Below, piece after piece: positions 13,029-15,669 of a stretch of 15,669 nucleotides of DNA (the first letter of the stretch is position 1; every line of letters starts with the position of its first letter). Made by a program: the position numbers and the translations under genes. Source of the stretch: Eubacteriales bacterium (lineage in GTDB: Bacteria > Bacillota > Clostridia > Oscillospirales > CAG-382); the NCBI GenBank assembly GCA_028701715.1, contig JAQVQF010000023.1, positions 1 through 15,669 on the forward strand. The letters are read 5' to 3'. The notes beneath the pieces were generated by a model. The model did no database searches. It saw only the letters and a list, made by a program, of their open reading frames with translations, and was not told where the DNA came from.

Positions 13029-15669
13029 ATGAGAAAATTCATGGCACTTGCGCTTTCCGTATTGCTTGTAGCCGCGTGTTTTGTCAGCGTGATCGCCACG
13101 GCAGTGGAAGATACCGGATTCCGCGTTTCCGCTTCCTCGCCGGCAACCGTAGCGGCCGGGCAGACATATGACCTGACCGTGAAAATCGACACCTTGCCGA
13201 CACTTGAATCCGGTCATGTGAGCGCGATTGCGTTTAAAGTCGGCTTTGACAAATCTCTTGTCTCTATAGCGGTTACGACAGGTAAATCCGCTGATTTTAC
13301 AACCACCGCAACAGGTTTGGATGACATAGTCTCAGTAGAAGACGGATACATCGAAGCTACATTTATGGACTATTCCTTCGGCGACAAATTTGCCGTCGAC
13401 CAGACCATTACCTTCCATTTCACCGTTAACGCGGCAGCCGCAGCGGGCGCGGAAATCGACTTCGACGTTTATGACGTTCAGTACACGGTCGGCACCGCTA
13501 TGACCACCTTTATCGACGGCACGGGCGTCGACTGCCAGTCCGCGATTCCCTCGAACCCCAACGATCCCGATCTAACCGATCTTTGGGACTGCTTCAATGC
13601 CGACGGCTTTTCGCTTGTCAACATAGACAGCGGAGTATTCCAGAGCGGCGGAAAAGCGGATACTTCCTCTTATAAATTCCAGGGCTATTGCGACGGCGAA
13701 TTTCTTTACGGCGCGATCGTAACCCTTTACGATCCTATCGGCGACACAACGGATTACGGCAACAGCAAAGGCACCAACGTACGTCTTTGGTTCCGTACCA
13801 ACGGCGCCGCTACCATTTATACTCATTTTGCCGATATATCTTTCACCGGCTATGAATCGAATCCGGTTCTCGGCGGAAAGAAAAATTCTTCACTTACCAC
13901 AAACGCTGCGGTAGACCTCATTGCCACAGACGGAATTGTGACCGAAAGCGTTGCCGAAGAGGGCTATTGGTTCATCCAGTATAAAATTCCTCTCGCAAAC
14001 ATAGAAGCCAGCAGCACCTTCCAGTATTTTGTGTGCGTTTCCAACGGCGTTGACACCGCAAACGATATACAGAACGATGCTTTGTTCTATCCCGCGATTC
14101 CTGTCGTGGAAGGAGATCGTCTCGCAAACTTCCCGTACAGGCTTTGGAACGACAGCGCGATTGTAGTGCCTCTTAAGGGCGTAACCTCCTCCGCTGACGT
14201 TATATTTAACTCTTCCAATCTGTATAAGCTTTCCGACGGCGTATATGCGGACGACGCTACCGCGTTCAGCGACGAACGTCTTGTGAGCTTCCAGTGGGAA
14301 AACTTTGACAAAACGGAAGGAGCCGAAAACGGCACCCGTGAATTTACCCTTCTGCTTGATCTCGTAGACCAGAAAGGCATCACAGGCGTGAAAATCGGCG
14401 CATATAAGGATCTCAATTCCTTTATTAATCTTCCCGTAAACGTTAAAATATACTTATCCAACGACGGTGTCAACTATGTGTATCAGGCAACCGGCTCATG
14501 GGCTTCCTCCGTTGAAGGCCTTGTAAGCGCTGCCGAAAGAGATTCCGGTCATCTCGGCGCCTGCACCTACACCGCCAACTGGAGCACAAGGACAGCCCTT
14601 GAAGCGCGTTATGTTAAGCTTGTTCTCACAATTAACGACGAATGGGTATTCCTTTCCGAAGTGGAAGCCGTAACAACCGAAGGCGCAACCCACGCCGTTG
14701 ATGAAGTTGAGCTTACCGGAGTAAACTGCCCTATTACCAGCGAATCGGTTGTTGTCCTCACAAGCGTGGTGGGCACCCTCGACATGGGCACCTATAATTC
14801 GGAAACGACAACTCACACATATGCCGCAGGCGATTACGGTCTTGTTTCGGCAGGCGTTTTAACCTGGGCTAAGTGGGATGCCGCTAAAAAAGCCTATGTG
14901 GTTTATCAAAACGAAGTTAACCCCTGGCCCAATACACGCCAAGGCACCATCACCATAGCGGAAGACGAAATTCTTATAGCTTCCGTTTCCAACGGCGCTA
15001 TTCCCGCGCTGGGCGCCGGTAACAAATGGGTTATGTGGCATCTTGAGGTTGGCACGGAGCTTCATATTTATAACGATATTATTGCAATAGGAAAAACCGT
15101 TGAAGGTAAACGTCAGCGTGTTTTCAACTTCACGGCTCCCGACTACGCTCCCGCCAATACAACCACAGATGTGGGTATAATGGCGATTGACGAATACAAT
15201 TTCGAAGGCATTACCTCCATACATACCTCGGGTACCTTCAATTCAGCATGGAGAGCCGCCGCACTCCTCGAATACGACTTCAATTATGAAGCCTTCAAGG
15301 TTATCGCCACCTGTCCCTCCGGTGCCACTGGTCCCGACTGGACAATAGGCGAAAATCAGATCGTCGTCGAATCCAACGGCGGCAATAACTGGCCGAGCCT
15401 CTTTGCGGGAGCAACCGGAACCGAATGGTATTATGACGGCTCCAACGCCTGGGGCACTCCTTATTCCGAATGCCCGAGCTTCATAAACGCTAAAAACGGC
15501 GCTTGGTTTGACGCAATCAGCAGCATGACCGTAGGCAGCTATTATAAGCTTGTGGGAGTCGACTTCAGCAATCCCGAAGTCATTTCCAATTATGCTATAG
15601 AACCTTCCTACGACTATATAACCTATAACGATGCGTATGCAACCTACACCTATCTTACCCCGTTTAACG
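13029..15669 (+). CDS. Large secreted multidomain protein: cohesin-like, CBM9/DOMON-like and F5/8C-like domains (3' end outside window)
   Basis: The frame is open for 880 codons from the ATG at 13029 to the window end with no stop, so the protein is larger. A signal peptide covers ~1-25 (MRKFMALALSVLLVAAC..., ATA at 23-25); VAAC at 14-17 also resembles a lipobox. Residues ~30-150 fit a cohesin fold: FRVSASSPATVAAGQTYDL, then AIAFKVGFDKSLVSI, ending in ITFHFTVNAAAAAGAEIDF. Residues ~181-357 resemble a CBM9/DOMON sandwich (YKFQGYCDGEFLYGAIV, TNVRLWFRTN). Residues ~370-548 resemble an F5/8 type C domain (LPVNVKIYLSNDGVNY, ARYVKL, EWVFLSEVEA). The rest (~549-880) is beta-rich, aromatic and not recognised. 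No catalytic motif is visible. Strong promoter and ribosome-site signals suggest high expression. Domain names rest on pattern recognition and are less certain than the gene itself. Confidence 0.85.
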   Translation, partial: MRKFMALALSVLLVAACFVSVIATAVEDTGFRVSASSPATVAAGQTYDLTVKIDTLPTLESGHVSAIAFKVGFDKSLVSIAVTTGKSADFTTTATGLDDIVSVEDGYIEATFMDYSFGDKFAVDQTITFHFTVNAAAAAGAEIDFDVYDVQYTVGTAMTTFIDGTGVDCQSAIPSNPNDPDLTDLWDCFNADGFSLVNIDSGVFQSGGKADTSSYKFQGYCDGEFLYGAIVTLYDPIGDTTDYGNSKGTNVRLWFRTNGAATIYTHFADISFTGYESNPVLGGKKNSSLTTNAAVDLIATDGIVTESVAEEGYWFIQYKIPLANIEASSTFQYFVCVSNGVDTANDIQNDALFYPAIPVVEGDRLANFPYRLWNDSAIVVPLKGVTSSADVIFNSSNLYKLSDGVYADDATAFSDERLVSFQWENFDKTEGAENGTREFTLLLDLVDQKGITGVKIGAYKDLNSFINLPVNVKIYLSNDGVNYVYQATGSWASSVEGLVSAAERDSGHLGACTYTANWSTRTALEARYVKLVLTINDEWVFLSEVEAVTTEGATHAVDEVELTGVNCPITSESVVVLTSVVGTLDMGTYNSETTTHTYAAGDYGLVSAGVLTWAKWDAAKKAYVVYQNEVNPWPNTRQGTITIAEDEILIASVSNGAIPALGAGNKWVMWHLEVGTELHIYNDIIAIGKTVEGKRQRVFNFTAPDYAPANTTTDVGIMAIDEYNFEGITSIHTSGTFNSAWRAAALLEYDFNYEAFKVIATCPSGATGPDWTIGENQIVVESNGGNNWPSLFAGATGTEWYYDGSNAWGTPYSECPSFINAKNGAWFDAISSMTVGSYYKLVGVDFSNPEVISNYAIEPSYDYITYNDAYATYTYLTPFN

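Noticed and set aside
14087..14473. Open frames on the - strand between 13572 and 15224
   Set aside because: All lie opposite the long + strand cohesin-like frame, which is uninterrupted and has its own signals.

Overview
The window looks like chromosome from an uncultured anaerobic Firmicute of class Clostridia, probably near Oscillospiraceae/Ruminococcaceae. This is inferred from AddAB in place of RecBCD, a DnaD-type primosome, a Bacillus-like TepA, a DUF1934 (YwiB-like) gene beside murI, strong AGGAGG-type ribosome binding sites, TTGACA-17-TATAAT promoters, and secreted proteins with dockerin and cohesin-like modules. Such modules are typical of fibre-degrading gut clostridia. No rRNA, tRNA, CRISPR array, insertion sequence or phage gene was seen.

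Positions 1-5434 (+): the 3' part of addB, then complete addA, then a small unknown gene. Each junction overlaps by exactly 11 nt, and GAGGTG precedes both downstream starts, so the three genes look translationally coupled. AddAB is the helicase-nuclease that processes double-strand breaks for RecA loading.

Positions 5545-10314 (-): reading leftward, ddl, murI, a DUF1934 gene, a DnaD-like primosome gene, a DnaC/DnaI-like helicase-loader ATPase gene and rnhA. Gaps are small or negative: ATGA at ddl/murI, GTGA at ATPase/rnhA, and 44-91 nt elsewhere. A good promoter lies upstream of ddl (10457-10485), so this may be one transcript joining D-Ala-D-Ala and D-Glu supply for peptidoglycan to replication initiation.

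Positions 10545-11974: a five-helix membrane protein of unknown function (-) with a perfect consensus promoter, divergent from tepA (+), a ClpP-fold protease-like protein.

Positions 11975-15669 (+): the accessory part. First comes a secreted protein with an N-terminal dockerin and two Ig-like (Big_3-type) domains. Then comes a very long reading frame, open from 13029 to the end of the window. It encodes a secreted protein with a cohesin-like domain, a CBM9/DOMON-like domain, an F5/8 type C (discoidin)-like domain and further unrecognised beta-rich sequence. Each gene has its own TTGACA-17-TATAMT promoter, and a clear terminator separates them. A secreted dockerin protein beside a secreted cohesin-like protein, with no glycoside hydrolase in view, is the best candidate here for an undescribed extracellular assembly. 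The dockerin promoter is also flanked by four copies of ATTAWGTC, which look like regulator sites.
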